Part shown: in pieces, positions 1-8,234 of the stretch
How positions within the stretch are numbered: position 1 is the stretch's first letter
Layout of the letters: every line of letters starts with the position of its first letter
Origin: Paenibacillus macquariensis
GTDB lineage: Bacteria > Bacillota > Bacilli > Paenibacillales > Paenibacillaceae
DNA: 64,000 nt
Direction: 5' to 3'
Assembly: GCF_900156375.1 (NCBI RefSeq)
Contig: NZ_FTNK01000001.1
Span: 62,001-126,000, forward strand
Position numbers and translations under genes: made by a program
The notes under the pieces: model-generated
The model's database searches: none
What the model was told of the DNA's origin: nothing
The model's input: the letters and a program-made list of their open reading frames with translations, nothing else

Positions 1-418
1 CAAGTCCCTTTACTGTGAAATATAATGGAATGAGTCCACCATTAAAAAACATAGTAAATACGATGAACAGCATGAGCTGTTTGCGGTATCGCAGTCCTTT
101 TCGTGATAAGGCATATGCTCCGAAACAAGTCAGGAAAATATTGAGCACGAGTCCGCTTACGACAATAATAAATGTATTTAAATAGCCTTTAGTAATCATT
201 GGATTATCAAATACGAGTCGATACGCGTTTAGACTGAATTTTAGTGGTTTCCACAGAATTCCAGAATGTTGCATAAATAAGGTCGGATCGCTTAATGAAG
301 CAAATAGAACATAAATTAATGGATACAATGCACATATAGTAAATACCGTTAACAATATATAGTTGAAGACATCAAACGCATTCTCGCCGAATGAATTGCT
401 ACTTAGTTTCCGTTTCAT
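1..418 (-). CDS. Carbohydrate ABC transporter permease, LplC/YtcP type (partial)
   Basis: Inner-membrane permease of a CUT1-type sugar ABC transporter. Only the N-terminal 139 residues are present; the gene runs off the left edge. The ATG at 418 is preceded by a GGGGGATG ribosome site. The translated part shows one hydrophobic segment near residues 15-36, the characteristic early sequence LYPLIYVLFASLSDP, and further hydrophobic segments ending in FNGGLIPLYFTVKGL, the usual start of the LplC/YtcP core. It lies 12 bp after the partner permease gene, so the two are co-transcribed. The family pairs one LplB-like and one LplC-like permease with a lipoprotein binding protein and normally a shared ATPase (MsmX-like) encoded elsewhere; no ATPase is visible here. 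The substrate is not readable from sequence; neighbouring glycosidases suggest an oligosaccharide. Confidence 0.88.
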   Translation of the reverse strand, partial: MKRKLSSNSFGENAFDVFNYILLTVFTICALYPLIYVLFASLSDPTLFMQHSGILWKPLKFSLNAYRLVFDNPMITKGYLNTFIIVVSGLVLNIFLTCFGAYALSRKGLRYRKQLMLFIVFTMFFNGGLIPLYFTVKGL

Positions 419-430
419 TTATTCATCCCC

Positions 431-1402
431 CTACCATAAGCTCGTGTTGTTCATCTTCCTGCTCAGCCAGTTTGCAGAGATTACCAGTGTGAAGTTGATG
501 GCGGAGTTGAATAGTCCCACGGCCGAACTGAAGCTATAATTGAATTCCTGCAGTCCGAGACGATACACGTAGGAACTGATCACATCTGCGGTTTCATAGG
601 TGGATGGATTGTAGAGGAGAATAATCTTCTCGCCCCCAACATTCATGAGCTTACCGATCTCCAGGATGAACAGAATAATAATCGTGGATATGATGCCGGG
701 CAATGTTACATGAAGCATTTGCTTCCAGCGATTTGCGCCGTCGATTTTGGCTGCTTCATATTGCTCTTGATCAATACCCGCTAACGCTGCCAAATAGATA
801 ATCGTACCCCAGCCGATATTTTGCCATATCCCCGAGGATACGAATATAGTACGGAAGTATTCAGATTCGAGCAGTAAGGATACCCGTTCCCAGCCGAAGA
901 AAGCTAGCAAGTCGTTAATTAAACCATCGCTCATTGTAAATTCCTTAATAATCCCACATACGACAACAAGCGAAATAAAGTGGGGCATGTACGTAAGGGT
1001 CTGTACAGTGCGCTTAAAGGCAGTTTTTCGCACTTCGTTTAACAGTAATGCCAGTATAATTGGTGCTGGAAAGCCGAAAAGAAGCTCATAGAAACTGATC
1101 ATCAGTGTATTCTTAATTACACGCCAGAAATAAATGCCGTTGAAGAACGACTCAAAGTGTTCCCATCCGACCCACGGACTGCCCATGATCCCTAAGCGAG
1201 GAGAAAATTCCTTGAAAGCAATCAAAGCACCGTACATTGGATAGTAATGAAATATGGTGAAGTATAGAAGTACCGGGATTAACATGACATATAGCCAAGG
1301 GTTCTTTCTTATATCTTTCAGGAAACCCCACCTGGTGGAAGTATTTGTTCCAGAAGCGGTCAACAATGTTGATTTGCGCAATTGAGGTGGATGTTTCGCC
1401 AT
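431..1402 (-). CDS. Carbohydrate ABC transporter permease, LplB type
   Basis: Integral membrane permease, first of the permease pair. Six hydrophobic segments fit the family. The segment IDGANRWKQMLHVTLPGI is the EAA loop that contacts the ATPase. The reading frame could begin six codons earlier at 1420, but the GAGGAG ribosome site lies inside those codons, so the ATG at 1402 (MAKHPPQLRKST) is preferred, giving 323 residues. The gene lies 78 bp after the binding-protein gene and 12 bp before the second permease, so this is a binding protein-permease-permease operon. As usual for this transporter class in Bacillota, no nucleotide-binding subunit is encoded alongside. Confidence 0.9.
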   Translation of the reverse strand: MAKHPPQLRKSTLLTASGTNTSTRWGFLKDIRKNPWLYVMLIPVLLYFTIFHYYPMYGALIAFKEFSPRLGIMGSPWVGWEHFESFFNGIYFWRVIKNTLMISFYELLFGFPAPIILALLLNEVRKTAFKRTVQTLTYMPHFISLVVVCGIIKEFTMSDGLINDLLAFFGWERVSLLLESEYFRTIFVSSGIWQNIGWGTIIYLAALAGIDQEQYEAAKIDGANRWKQMLHVTLPGIISTIIILFILEIGKLMNVGGEKIILLYNPSTYETADVISSYVYRLGLQEFNYSFSSAVGLFNSAINFTLVISANWLSRKMNNTSLW

Positions 1403-1480
1403 GCCGATCTCACTCCTCATTATCTATCTGTTAGCCCAAGGGAGGGATTTATCGAGTTCTACCCCCTGGGCTCTAATCTG

Positions 1481-3139
1481 TTATCTCTTGTTATATCGTT
1501 CTAAAGCACTCTGATAGATTTCGATTGCTCGATCAATACCCATCTTCTTAATCTGTGCTACATATTGATCGTAGCTCTCCATCGGCTCTTTACCGACGAT
1601 GAACTTAACGAACATCTCCTCTTTATAGTTGCTCACTTCCATAACAATCTTGCCGAGCTCTTTGCTCTCTTCAGCGGTTGGAGTCAGAAAGGCTGGCAGT
1701 GTATGTTTCTTCGCATCCGTCTGTGACCACACCTTAACGGCCTCATCTTGCTGAGGGAGAGTATTCCAATTACGGCGTCCATCCGCTTCATAAGGACCAT
1801 TCGGTTTAGAATATATCGATACCATCTGTTGCAGGCTGTATTTTTCATTGTTCTTAATCAGATCTGTATATACTGGGGCGCCGTTCTCCATCACATAGCT
1901 CTCACCTTCAATACCGAAGTTTAATAGCATCGCGCCTTCATCGCTGTATGCATAATCTAGCCAACGAGCGACCAATTCTGGATTTTTAGCGGAAGTCGTT
2001 ATGGCTTTACTAGGTCCTGGATTGTATATGAAACTAAGTTGACCTGTAAACGGAACCTCACCGTTATTCAGCGTAGGATAAGGAGTGCCAACGAGATTAA
2101 ACTTCGGATCCTGCTCCTTCATAGCATCCATCCACCTACCTATACCGCCGCTAAGCTGATGTACAGTTGCACCGGTCTGTCCAGTCAGAATCTTATTGTC
2201 TAATGCTTTGGTATCCGTGAGCGCGAAGTCCTTGTCAAATAATCCCTCCGCAAACCATTTACGGAACAAGGTCAGGAAATCCTTGTACTGCGGATCAATG
2301 GGGCCATATTTCACTTTTCCCTCATCATCAATATAGAAAGAGTTCGACGTATGATAGGCTCCGATAAAAGCATCGCGGATCTCGAAATTTCCTCCGGTGT
2401 AAGTTACACTAAGCGGTGCTTTTGCCCCTTTTTGATCTTTAAACGCTTTCAGAGTCGTTTCCCACTCAGCAATCGTGGTGGGTACAGGTAATTTCAAGTC
2501 GTCTAACCAGTCTTTACGTATCATTGGGCCGCGGAATACGAGTCCAGACGAATTGCGGATCATCGGGAAAACGTAATACTTGCCGCTATCCGTTTTAACC
2601 ATCTTGTCGAGTTCTTTGTTAGCAGCCAGCTTCTTCTTGAGGTTCGGCGCATATTGATCAATGATATCGTTCAGCTCCAATATGACTCCATCACTAATCG
2701 CTTTCTCTGGTCCTCCAGGATAAGACCCTGCGCTGTGCCCCGTCCAGTCGTACTCGACAGTATCAAGAAGCTCATCAGAGGCAATCATGAGATTGAATTG
2801 TTCTTTCGACTGCTGTTCATTGGGATGGATGTACTTTACGTTAACCCCGGTTGCCTTAGCAAGAGCTTTGCCGAATGGCGTATCGGCGAGATCAGCATGG
2901 AATGTCACGGCGTTACTGTCTAAGACTTCCCAGGACGAGATCGTCTCGGTCGTATTGAGCGGATATGTAGAACCGATTTCCTCAGATGCACCTTTTCCAT
3001 TGTCTCCTTGCTTCCCTTCCAACTTGTTACCGTTTCCTTGAGAACATCCTGACAGAATCAAGCTTGTTAACAAGACTGCAGATACTCCCACTTTCAAACG
3101 CCTCAGAAAGCATTCGTTTGCCAGCAAACGTCGTTCCAT
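1481..3139 (-). CDS. Sugar ABC transporter substrate-binding lipoprotein, LplA/YtcQ type
   Basis: Extracellular solute-binding protein of the transporter, 552 residues, typical for the LplA/YtcQ group. The N-terminus has basic residues, a hydrophobic stretch and a lipobox LILSGC (Cys near residue 32) followed by a polar Gly/Asn/Lys linker, so the mature protein should be lipid-anchored outside the membrane. A GGGAGGG ribosome site lies about 8 bases before the ATG. The fold is a two-lobe periplasmic-binding type, seen in conserved stretches such as the N-terminal VNVKYIHPNEQQ and the C-terminal NPELVARWLDYAYSDEGA. It is the first gene of the operon with the two permeases. The ligand cannot be deduced; the context of mucin-type glycosidases and a GH95-like enzyme suggests a glycan-derived oligosaccharide (inference). 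Confidence 0.9.
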   Translation of the reverse strand: MERRLLANECFLRRLKVGVSAVLLTSLILSGCSQGNGNKLEGKQGDNGKGASEEIGSTYPLNTTETISSWEVLDSNAVTFHADLADTPFGKALAKATGVNVKYIHPNEQQSKEQFNLMIASDELLDTVEYDWTGHSAGSYPGGPEKAISDGVILELNDIIDQYAPNLKKKLAANKELDKMVKTDSGKYYVFPMIRNSSGLVFRGPMIRKDWLDDLKLPVPTTIAEWETTLKAFKDQKGAKAPLSVTYTGGNFEIRDAFIGAYHTSNSFYIDDEGKVKYGPIDPQYKDFLTLFRKWFAEGLFDKDFALTDTKALDNKILTGQTGATVHQLSGGIGRWMDAMKEQDPKFNLVGTPYPTLNNGEVPFTGQLSFIYNPGPSKAITTSAKNPELVARWLDYAYSDEGAMLLNFGIEGESYVMENGAPVYTDLIKNNEKYSLQQMVSIYSKPNGPYEADGRRNWNTLPQQDEAVKVWSQTDAKKHTLPAFLTPTAEESKELGKIVMEVSNYKEEMFVKFIVGKEPMESYDQYVAQIKKMGIDRAIEIYQSALERYNKR

Positions 3140-3190
3140 AATAATTCCCTCCCAAATTAAGGATAGTGTAATGAATCCCTTACAAAATGA

Positions 3191-3220
3191 AGTATACGAG
3201 GTCTATTGTTAAACAAATAA
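3191..3220 (-). promoter_or_regulatory. Possible promoter before the sugar ABC operon
   Basis: In the 157-bp gap between the regulator and the binding-protein gene, the minus strand has TATACT (3191-3196) as a fair -10 element, with a weak TTATTT (3215-3220) 18 bases upstream as -35. The overlapping ATTGTTAAACAAAT is partly palindromic and could be an operator. Assignment is by eye only; a weak -35 would fit an activated promoter controlled by the AraC-type regulator encoded next door. Confidence 0.3.
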
Positions 3221-3296
3221 GTAAAAGTGAACATAGACAAAATCTAAAATCGCAGGCAAATCGTAAAGAAGATCGGTATTTTTTGTCTCGTGGCTT

Positions 3297-5627
3297 TCAA
3301 TGTGCTGTTTTTTGATACATTCCTGGGGTCATTCCTTCAAATTTTTTGAAGGTCCGTACAAACGTACTGACATCCGCATATCCGACGCGGCTGGCAACTT
3401 CATTTACCGTCAGTTTGCGATGCATCAATAAGCCCTTTGCCTCAGCCAGACGTGAACGATTGATCGTATCCAGCAGTGCTTCTCCCGTGTAATCTTTATA
3501 CAGGCGCGATATATAAGAAGGTGTCATCTGGAATGTATCTCCGATCATGGAAATATTCAAACTTGGATCATGGAGATATTTCTCTATGTAGTTCTGGACA
3601 TCTTCAATTAAATAGCGATGATGGTCCCGCTTCTCGGCTTGAATCCATTCGCATACCTGCTTAAGTTTGTGCTTCATCTGAGCCTTCATCTGCAGAACAT
3701 GTTCGCAAGCTAACAATTTTTCTACATCCATTAGATGCGACTCCAATGTATGTTTGTTGGTCAGATTCATTTCATCAAGCGTGTTTAGCATCGTGCTGGC
3801 TAGGTTGTACATTAAGCATTTCGCGAGCGGAACGGATACGGGATGAACCGAGAAATTTTCTTTAAAAATATCCTCGAGCAAAGCCTCAACTTTAGGATAA
3901 TTTCCGCTCTTCACCGCATAGACGAGTTGCTGCTCGACACTTATCGGATAATAATAATGATGCGATGGAGCATTCTTCCCGGCATGAGTATCCTCATAGC
4001 GAATGAAATGCCCACTTCCTAGCACAACTCGATATTCTAATGCGTCTAATGCCTCGTGATAGGATTGTGTTATTCCATAAATGTCTGAATGAACCCCACC
4101 AACCGCTATTGTAAGCTCTACTTGTATCTGTTCCTGCATAAATCCACGAACCTCAGCGGTTATACGCTTCAAGACAAGCTGCTCTTGTTCTTCAGAGATA
4201 ACTTCCTGAAAATTCACGACACAAGCAAGAACATCATTCATTTCTGTGGTATATACAGCAGCCTCGCTTGCAGCTGTATCTTCAATAACATTCGTTAATA
4301 TGAAATGAAGCATTTGCTGCTTCTGGTCGGGTAGTTCATCTGATCCGTATTGTTGAAATTTACCGTAATAATCTACATATACAAGCATGACTACGAATCG
4401 GTTGGATGGAAACAGGATGTTATGTGCAGCAAGGGATTCGTGGAGGGGAACGTCTTTCTCTGTATATCCTTTAAGAAGTCGGCGCAGGAAATGCGCCCGA
4501 ATAGTATTGCGATGCTTGTCAAAGCGGATAAGTATATCTTCCTTTTCAGCGAAATGATCATGAATCGCATCCTGCAAGAAGGAATATTCATTCAAGCCAC
4601 CGTCGAATCGCAGTCCGAATTTATGTGACAGACTCTGTAGCATCACTTGAATAGGCATATAATTTCTACGCAGAAAAAGAATACTGATAATCCCGCCAAC
4701 AAACAGACACAGTCCTATACTAATCCAAGTAAGCTTACGCATGTATTCCATCTTCTCGTTAAATAAAGATGCCGGTAGAACGGATACATACTTCCATCCT
4801 GTTACTTTTGAAGTAATATAAGATACTGCCGCTTGATTATCCTGAATATCCTTATAAACCACTCCTTGTTGTCCTTGTAGCTGATCGTAAGTTAATTGTT
4901 GAGGTAAACGGCTAGTATCTTTGGGGGCAGCAATATAACGACTTTCTGTATCCAGTACGAACATCGTTGCATCCGGATGTTGGGGTACACTTTCTATTAA
5001 TTTAGAGTCTTTCATCAAAAATAAGACGATCGCAGGCGGCTGACCAGGTGTGTTAAAAACAAGGGAACGTGCAAATACAACGACTGGTGTGGATGTACCC
5101 TCATCCCAATAATGCATCGGTGTATAGCCGTTCACATATTTTTGATCAAACAGGGCACTCCATTGCTCATAAGTGGTATCTTGCTGCCGACGTAGCTTTT
5201 GAAATAAGCCCTGGCGATTCGTATGATCATAAGTTGATATAACGGTATCGCTGTTCGTGTACATCACATATATTTGCTCGATGTAATCGTTTGCATTTTT
5301 ATAAGTCCGCAAGCTTTCCGATATCTGAAACAAATCGTAATAATGAGCGTCGCTCAGCGGAAGATCGACACTTGAGAAGACGGAAATACTTTTATTTAAT
5401 GCAATTTCAAGACTCAATTGTTCCAGACCCTTAAGCTTACTGTCAATCGACATCTCCATCTGCTCCAGTAATAATTCATTCGCTCGGTTCGTTTCCACCT
5501 TAACTTGATTGAAAGAAATTGAATATAGTACAAAACTGATAAGAATGGGGACCATCAATACGGCAATATACGATATCAGCCAGGTCACGATAACACTTCG
5601 GTTGTACTTGCGCAGTTGTTTAAACAT
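3297..5627 (-). CDS. Membrane-bound AraC-family transcriptional regulator with extracellular sensor domain
   Basis: One-component sensor-regulator of about 776 residues. A transmembrane helix near residues 12-36 and another near 300-320 enclose an extracellular Cache-like sensing region of about 260 residues; a cytoplasmic linker follows, then a C-terminal AraC/XylS double helix-turn-helix (about 675-775, with ISMIGDTFQMTPSYISRLYK and VNEVASRVGYADVSTFVRTF). This architecture is common beside LplABC-type sugar transporters in Paenibacillus. The frame extends to a GTG at 5633, but the AGGAGG site fits the ATG at 5627 better (9-base spacing). It starts 20 bases after the stop of the GH95-like gene, so the two are probably co-transcribed, and it precedes the ABC operon that it presumably controls. 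The inducer is unknown. Confidence 0.88.
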   Translation of the reverse strand: MFKQLRKYNRSVIVTWLISYIAVLMVPILISFVLYSISFNQVKVETNRANELLLEQMEMSIDSKLKGLEQLSLEIALNKSISVFSSVDLPLSDAHYYDLFQISESLRTYKNANDYIEQIYVMYTNSDTVISTYDHTNRQGLFQKLRRQQDTTYEQWSALFDQKYVNGYTPMHYWDEGTSTPVVVFARSLVFNTPGQPPAIVLFLMKDSKLIESVPQHPDATMFVLDTESRYIAAPKDTSRLPQQLTYDQLQGQQGVVYKDIQDNQAAVSYITSKVTGWKYVSVLPASLFNEKMEYMRKLTWISIGLCLFVGGIISILFLRRNYMPIQVMLQSLSHKFGLRFDGGLNEYSFLQDAIHDHFAEKEDILIRFDKHRNTIRAHFLRRLLKGYTEKDVPLHESLAAHNILFPSNRFVVMLVYVDYYGKFQQYGSDELPDQKQQMLHFILTNVIEDTAASEAAVYTTEMNDVLACVVNFQEVISEEQEQLVLKRITAEVRGFMQEQIQVELTIAVGGVHSDIYGITQSYHEALDALEYRVVLGSGHFIRYEDTHAGKNAPSHHYYYPISVEQQLVYAVKSGNYPKVEALLEDIFKENFSVHPVSVPLAKCLMYNLASTMLNTLDEMNLTNKHTLESHLMDVEKLLACEHVLQMKAQMKHKLKQVCEWIQAEKRDHHRYLIEDVQNYIEKYLHDPSLNISMIGDTFQMTPSYISRLYKDYTGEALLDTINRSRLAEAKGLLMHRKLTVNEVASRVGYADVSTFVRTFKKFEGMTPGMYQKTAH

Positions 5628-5647
5628 ACTCACTTACCTCCTAGATG

Positions 5648-7912
5648 TTATTTCGGGATTCCGTACAATCGCCATGGTTTGCGTCCGCCAAAAGTATTGA
5701 ACGTTACAGGATGAGTAGGGATCGGCGCAATTATTGGCTTGCTACCGGCAGTATACAAGATGGCTTCCTCACCTGGTTTGAGCATGATATCGATGGACCC
5801 ATCCTCCTGCAAATGGTATCCAGATCCGGATGTCTTACCTCCAACCTCGACTGTAAATCCTTGATCTGTAGAAGTGAGGTCCGTTATAATTCGGCAAGGT
5901 TCTCCGGCCTGGCTATGAATGCGGATGAGCACCGTCCGACCCGCTTCACGGACAGCGCTTACAAGAAATCCACCCTCAGTGCGTAGATTATGAAAGACGC
6001 CCTCTTGCCACTCTTCTGGAACGGCTGGAAATACCCGGATTAGGTCTCCCCAGCTTTGCAGCAACATATCCTGTATTGCCTCTGCTCCTGCAAGCGGCGT
6101 TTCGATGACCGGCCCCGCCTCTTTATACATTGTATTAGGTTTAATAAGATGCATTAAGCTCCGTAAATAAGCCAGCGCTTCATCCCCTAGCCCTAGAGTT
6201 GCTGCAATGGAGGCAGCCCCCGTAAAACTGAAACCGCGCAGATCGCCTTCCATGCCGATCCAATGTCGAAGTGAGCGCGTGATAACTTCTCGATCCTCAT
6301 CCGAGTTACCAACAATGTGCAGCGGAAATGCAGCCAGCAGATGACTGAAATGTCGATGACCGAACTCAAGGCTTAGCTCACTTCCAATTTGGTATCCTGT
6401 ATGATCAACTGGAAGCGGAGTAAGCCTAGTGAGAATGTCATTCCAGCGATCCTGTAGCGGATCTTGGATGCCTAATCTCTCAGATGCATATAGTAATGTT
6501 TGGCATCCCCAGCGCAATAATGATAGATCATAATGAGTATCAGGAGTCGTTAATTGCTTGAAGGAGCCGTATTCAGGTGATACCATCGCAGGCAAGTGAA
6601 GCCTTCCGTCTTCTCCTTCCTCCAGAAGATGCATATATAAGCAGATGCTGCGTCGCAGAAGAGGATAAACGAGATCACGAAGCATATCCTCGTCCATCGA
6701 ATATCGGTATTGGCGCCAGCAGTTATGCATGAGCCACGTCAGATTTCCGACTTCATCCTCAATCGGACTGTTCAGATCATAGCTGCTGCTTCGGCCTAGA
6801 CCTGCTGAATCGCTACGGAAGGATTCAGGAACATTGTGAATCAATTGTTCTTGGTGTTGCTGGAGTGAAGAAATAAGAGATTGTCCCAGCTCTAGCCGAT
6901 TGGCCGTATACACGGGAGAGTAGGTCATTTGGACGTTCATATTAAACCATAATCCCGGCCATGGGGTTGAGGTCATCCATGGACCTTGATTATCAATGGG
7001 CAGTAAGTTTTTCCGTGTTGCAGAAGCCAGCTTATACATCTGAATCCAATAAAAACTTTCGAGCTGCATGTCGGGTATGGATATGAAGCTTGCAGGATAG
7101 TAATCATGCCACCACTGACGATGATTGGATATCCATGAAGTCCACGCTGGCCCCGAAACGGAAATTCCTTCGAGTTCATTACGAACGGTTTCTTTATCTT
7201 CAACTGTGACACCGTTCATCACGGTCAGCAGGCACAGACGGCGATTCCACTTTTTATCTTCAGAATCACTCTTATGTTCATCTGTCTGGCCTAGGTCATG
7301 TACCTTCCATGCTGTTGTGCAGCCTTCACCATGGTCATAAGACTGTACACCGAACGTAATTCCTTGTTCTTCAGTGGTGCGCTGCACAGTGGTCACTGGA
7401 ATATGTTGATTCAGATTGATCCCATCGGCATTTTTCAGAATAGGATCTACCTCAGGATAGGCGTGCCATTTCACCTGCGCTCTGCTTTCACCATCATCTG
7501 TGTCGAACTCAACGGCTAATACGGGTGATAAGGCATGGACGAAGGCTCGTATTCTTATCTCGCCCTTTGTTGTAGGGACAACAGCTCGCATTTCTGCGTT
7601 CCACAGATCGAGGCGAATCTCACAGGGCTGATAGATCCACCCCTCCATCTCCAAAGTCAATTCGCCAATGGGGACACGCACAGGAAAATCTTTAACGCCG
7701 CCTTTACGCGTTGCTGTCACATCTGTCCGCCCAAGCACGAATCGCAGTACATGACGTTTAGCTTTATGTTCCTCGCTGTATATCATAGCTCCAAGTAGTC
7801 CATTACCTATGAAAACTCCTTCATCCCAACTCATCGGTCTAGCCTTCCACAACATATCATGACGTGATAGAAACGAAGGCCAATTAATATTTGTCTGTAT
7901 ATAACTGCTCAC
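5648..7912 (-). CDS. GH95-like glycoside hydrolase, cytoplasmic
   Basis: Predicted intracellular glycosidase of 754 residues with no signal peptide. It starts with GTG (7910-7912) behind AAGGGGG. It resembles GH95 alpha-L-fucosidases across the fold: an N-terminal beta-sandwich region (about 20-250) with IGNGLLGAMIY, then an alpha/alpha barrel. The GH95 Asn pair is visible in WFNMNVQMTYSP (N324, N326) and the acid Glu in MVSPEYG (E447). The third GH95 signature, normally IDGNFG, reads IETPLAG here, so the conserved Asp is replaced. Substrate may therefore differ from classical 1,2-alpha-fucosides. Position before the regulator and sugar ABC operon suggests it acts on imported oligosaccharides, complementing the secreted GH95 at 51.6-55.6 kb (inference). 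Confidence 0.75.
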   Translation of the reverse strand: MSSYIQTNINWPSFLSRHDMLWKARPMSWDEGVFIGNGLLGAMIYSEEHKAKRHVLRFVLGRTDVTATRKGGVKDFPVRVPIGELTLEMEGWIYQPCEIRLDLWNAEMRAVVPTTKGEIRIRAFVHALSPVLAVEFDTDDGESRAQVKWHAYPEVDPILKNADGINLNQHIPVTTVQRTTEEQGITFGVQSYDHGEGCTTAWKVHDLGQTDEHKSDSEDKKWNRRLCLLTVMNGVTVEDKETVRNELEGISVSGPAWTSWISNHRQWWHDYYPASFISIPDMQLESFYWIQMYKLASATRKNLLPIDNQGPWMTSTPWPGLWFNMNVQMTYSPVYTANRLELGQSLISSLQQHQEQLIHNVPESFRSDSAGLGRSSSYDLNSPIEDEVGNLTWLMHNCWRQYRYSMDEDMLRDLVYPLLRRSICLYMHLLEEGEDGRLHLPAMVSPEYGSFKQLTTPDTHYDLSLLRWGCQTLLYASERLGIQDPLQDRWNDILTRLTPLPVDHTGYQIGSELSLEFGHRHFSHLLAAFPLHIVGNSDEDREVITRSLRHWIGMEGDLRGFSFTGAASIAATLGLGDEALAYLRSLMHLIKPNTMYKEAGPVIETPLAGAEAIQDMLLQSWGDLIRVFPAVPEEWQEGVFHNLRTEGGFLVSAVREAGRTVLIRIHSQAGEPCRIITDLTSTDQGFTVEVGGKTSGSGYHLQEDGSIDIMLKPGEEAILYTAGSKPIIAPIPTHPVTFNTFGGRKPWRLYGIPK

Positions 7913-7952
7913 TATATTTCCCCCTTGTATAGGAATATTATCTCTCTATCAT

Positions 7953-7966
7953 TGTATCCGCTTTCA
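7953..7966 (-). promoter_or_regulatory. Candidate cre site (CcpA operator)
   Basis: TGTATCCGCTTTCA matches the catabolite-responsive element consensus TGWAANCGNTNWCA at all but one position (T for A at the fifth base). It lies about 40 bases upstream of the GH95-like start, where CcpA binding would repress. The rest of the 7913-8109 gap holds the divergent upstream region of the exporter genes; no convincing sigma-A promoter pair was found. Confidence 0.45.
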
Positions 7967-8109
7967 CAATTAAGCGGCGGATCATAGCAGAGATCAATAA
8001 ACTGGCTGCAGAACTGAATCTCACTTGTCATTGGTTTCTTCTTCCTGCGCTTCTATATCGTAGCATACCCCTGAATTGGGTAATAGAGAATGAGGTGGGA
8101 AATCTGTAA

Positions 8110-8229
8110 ATGGAGGTGCATTATCCTTCACAAATAGAGGAGTCCTCATCAAACTATAATTTCAATAGACTTGTTATGGATGAGAAGGTAAAATCAAGGT
8201 TGTGTGTATTGGAAATGTGGAAGAGGTGA
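8110..8229 (+). CDS. Small ORF, possible BmrB-like leader peptide
   Basis: A 39-codon ORF starting ATG GAG GTG CAT (peptide MEVHYPSQIEESSSN...) lies just upstream of the exporter pair. A GAGGTGGG ribosome-like site precedes it, and its stop codon sits inside the ribosome site of the next gene (AAGAGGTGA). In Bacillus subtilis the homologous exporter genes bmrC-bmrD follow bmrB, a leader peptide that controls them by ribosome-mediated attenuation after translation-targeting antibiotics. I cannot recognise sequence similarity to BmrB and see no obvious terminator hairpin here, so the analogy rests on position and overlap only. Confidence 0.4.
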   Translation: MEVHYPSQIEESSSNYNFNRLVMDEKVKSRLCVLEMWKR

Positions 8230-8234
8230 ATGCC

